64,000 nucleotides of DNA, taken from contig NZ_FCOP01000013.1 in the NCBI RefSeq assembly GCF_900021175.1, forward strand, positions 310,001-374,000, given 5' to 3'. The notes beneath the pieces are model-generated. The model did no database searches and was not told where the DNA came from. It saw nothing but the letters and a program-made list of their open reading frames with translations. Positions 63,966 through 64,000 of this stretch are shown piece by piece; the stretch's first letter is position 1; the number at the start of each line of letters is the position of its first letter. Source of the stretch: Pseudenterobacter timonensis (GTDB taxonomy: Bacteria; Pseudomonadota; Gammaproteobacteria; Enterobacterales; Enterobacteriaceae). The translations under genes and the position numbers were made by a program.

Positions 63966-64000
63966 CCAGCACAGTTGGCCCGTCATCATCCATAGCTGCA
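63928..64000 (+). CDS. Start of next phage gene (cut by window)
   Basis: Frame MFQLIQRGQIYADQHSWPVI continues past the edge. Overlaps the DUF2591 gene. It may be a DUF4222-like small protein, which often lies here, but too little is visible. Confidence 0.5.
   Translation, partial: MFQLIQRGQIYADQHSWPVIIHSC

Overview
The window is chromosomal DNA of a motile member of the Enterobacteriaceae, followed by part of a lambdoid prophage. Proteins in the first 50 kb are near-identical to E. coli K-12 products (CheA, UvrC, AraF, FlhD, OtsA), and gene order follows the flhDC-uvrC-fliA-amyA segment of E. coli. Several differences argue against E. coli and Salmonella: a chaperone-usher fimbrial operon sits inside the chemotaxis cluster, extra accessory genes flank ftnB and yecA, and yecH is missing. 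An Enterobacter, Leclercia, Kosakonia or Klebsiella aerogenes-like host fits; the genus cannot be fixed from sequence reading alone.

Layout. 1-6184 is the meche part of the chemotaxis operon on the minus strand (tar-tap-cheR-cheB-cheY-cheZ, with cheZ cut by the window edge). 6267-11457 is a five-gene archaic (Csu/sigma-type) fimbrial operon of spore-coat-U-domain subunits, chaperone, usher and two-domain tip protein. 11845-17246 is cheW-cheA-motB-motA-flhC-flhD. Then come the large flhD/uspC regulatory gap, otsAB, araFGH, a DJ-1-like gene, ftnB, yecJ, the tiny azuC gene, an MFS exporter, an RpiB-like isomerase, yecR, ftnA, tyrP, yecA, a divergent pair of poorly known genes, and the tRNA cluster glyW-cysT-leuZ with pgsA, uvrC and uvrY. 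The final chromosomal block is yecF, sdiA, the cystine uptake/D-cysteine genes, fliZ, fliA, fliC, fliD, fliS, fliT, amyA and yedD.

Flagellar control can be read from the DNA. flhDC has a perfect CRP box about 267 bp upstream. Sigma-28 (FliA) promoters of the form TAAA....-N11-GCCGATAA stand before tar, before motA (inside the 3' end of flhC), before fliC and before fliD. The tar promoter lies in the 82 bp between the fimbrial operon and tar, so the fimbrial insertion split the cluster without removing the promoter.

50.5-64 kb is a defective lambdoid prophage. Its left part has an SOS-boxed operon with a UmuD-like protein, a gtrA-gtrB-gtr(type) O-antigen glucosylation operon with a Dam-site inverted repeat upstream, a tail spike with an SGNH esterase domain interrupted at a run of ten G, a J-like tail tip protein and an NlpC/P60 tail protein. 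An IS3-family element (59492-60740) then joins these late genes directly to early left-arm genes (Gp157, DUF1317, MT-A70 methylase, TraR/DksA finger, DUF2591). Repressor, replication, lysis, packaging and head genes are absent, so the element marks a large deletion or an assembly join.
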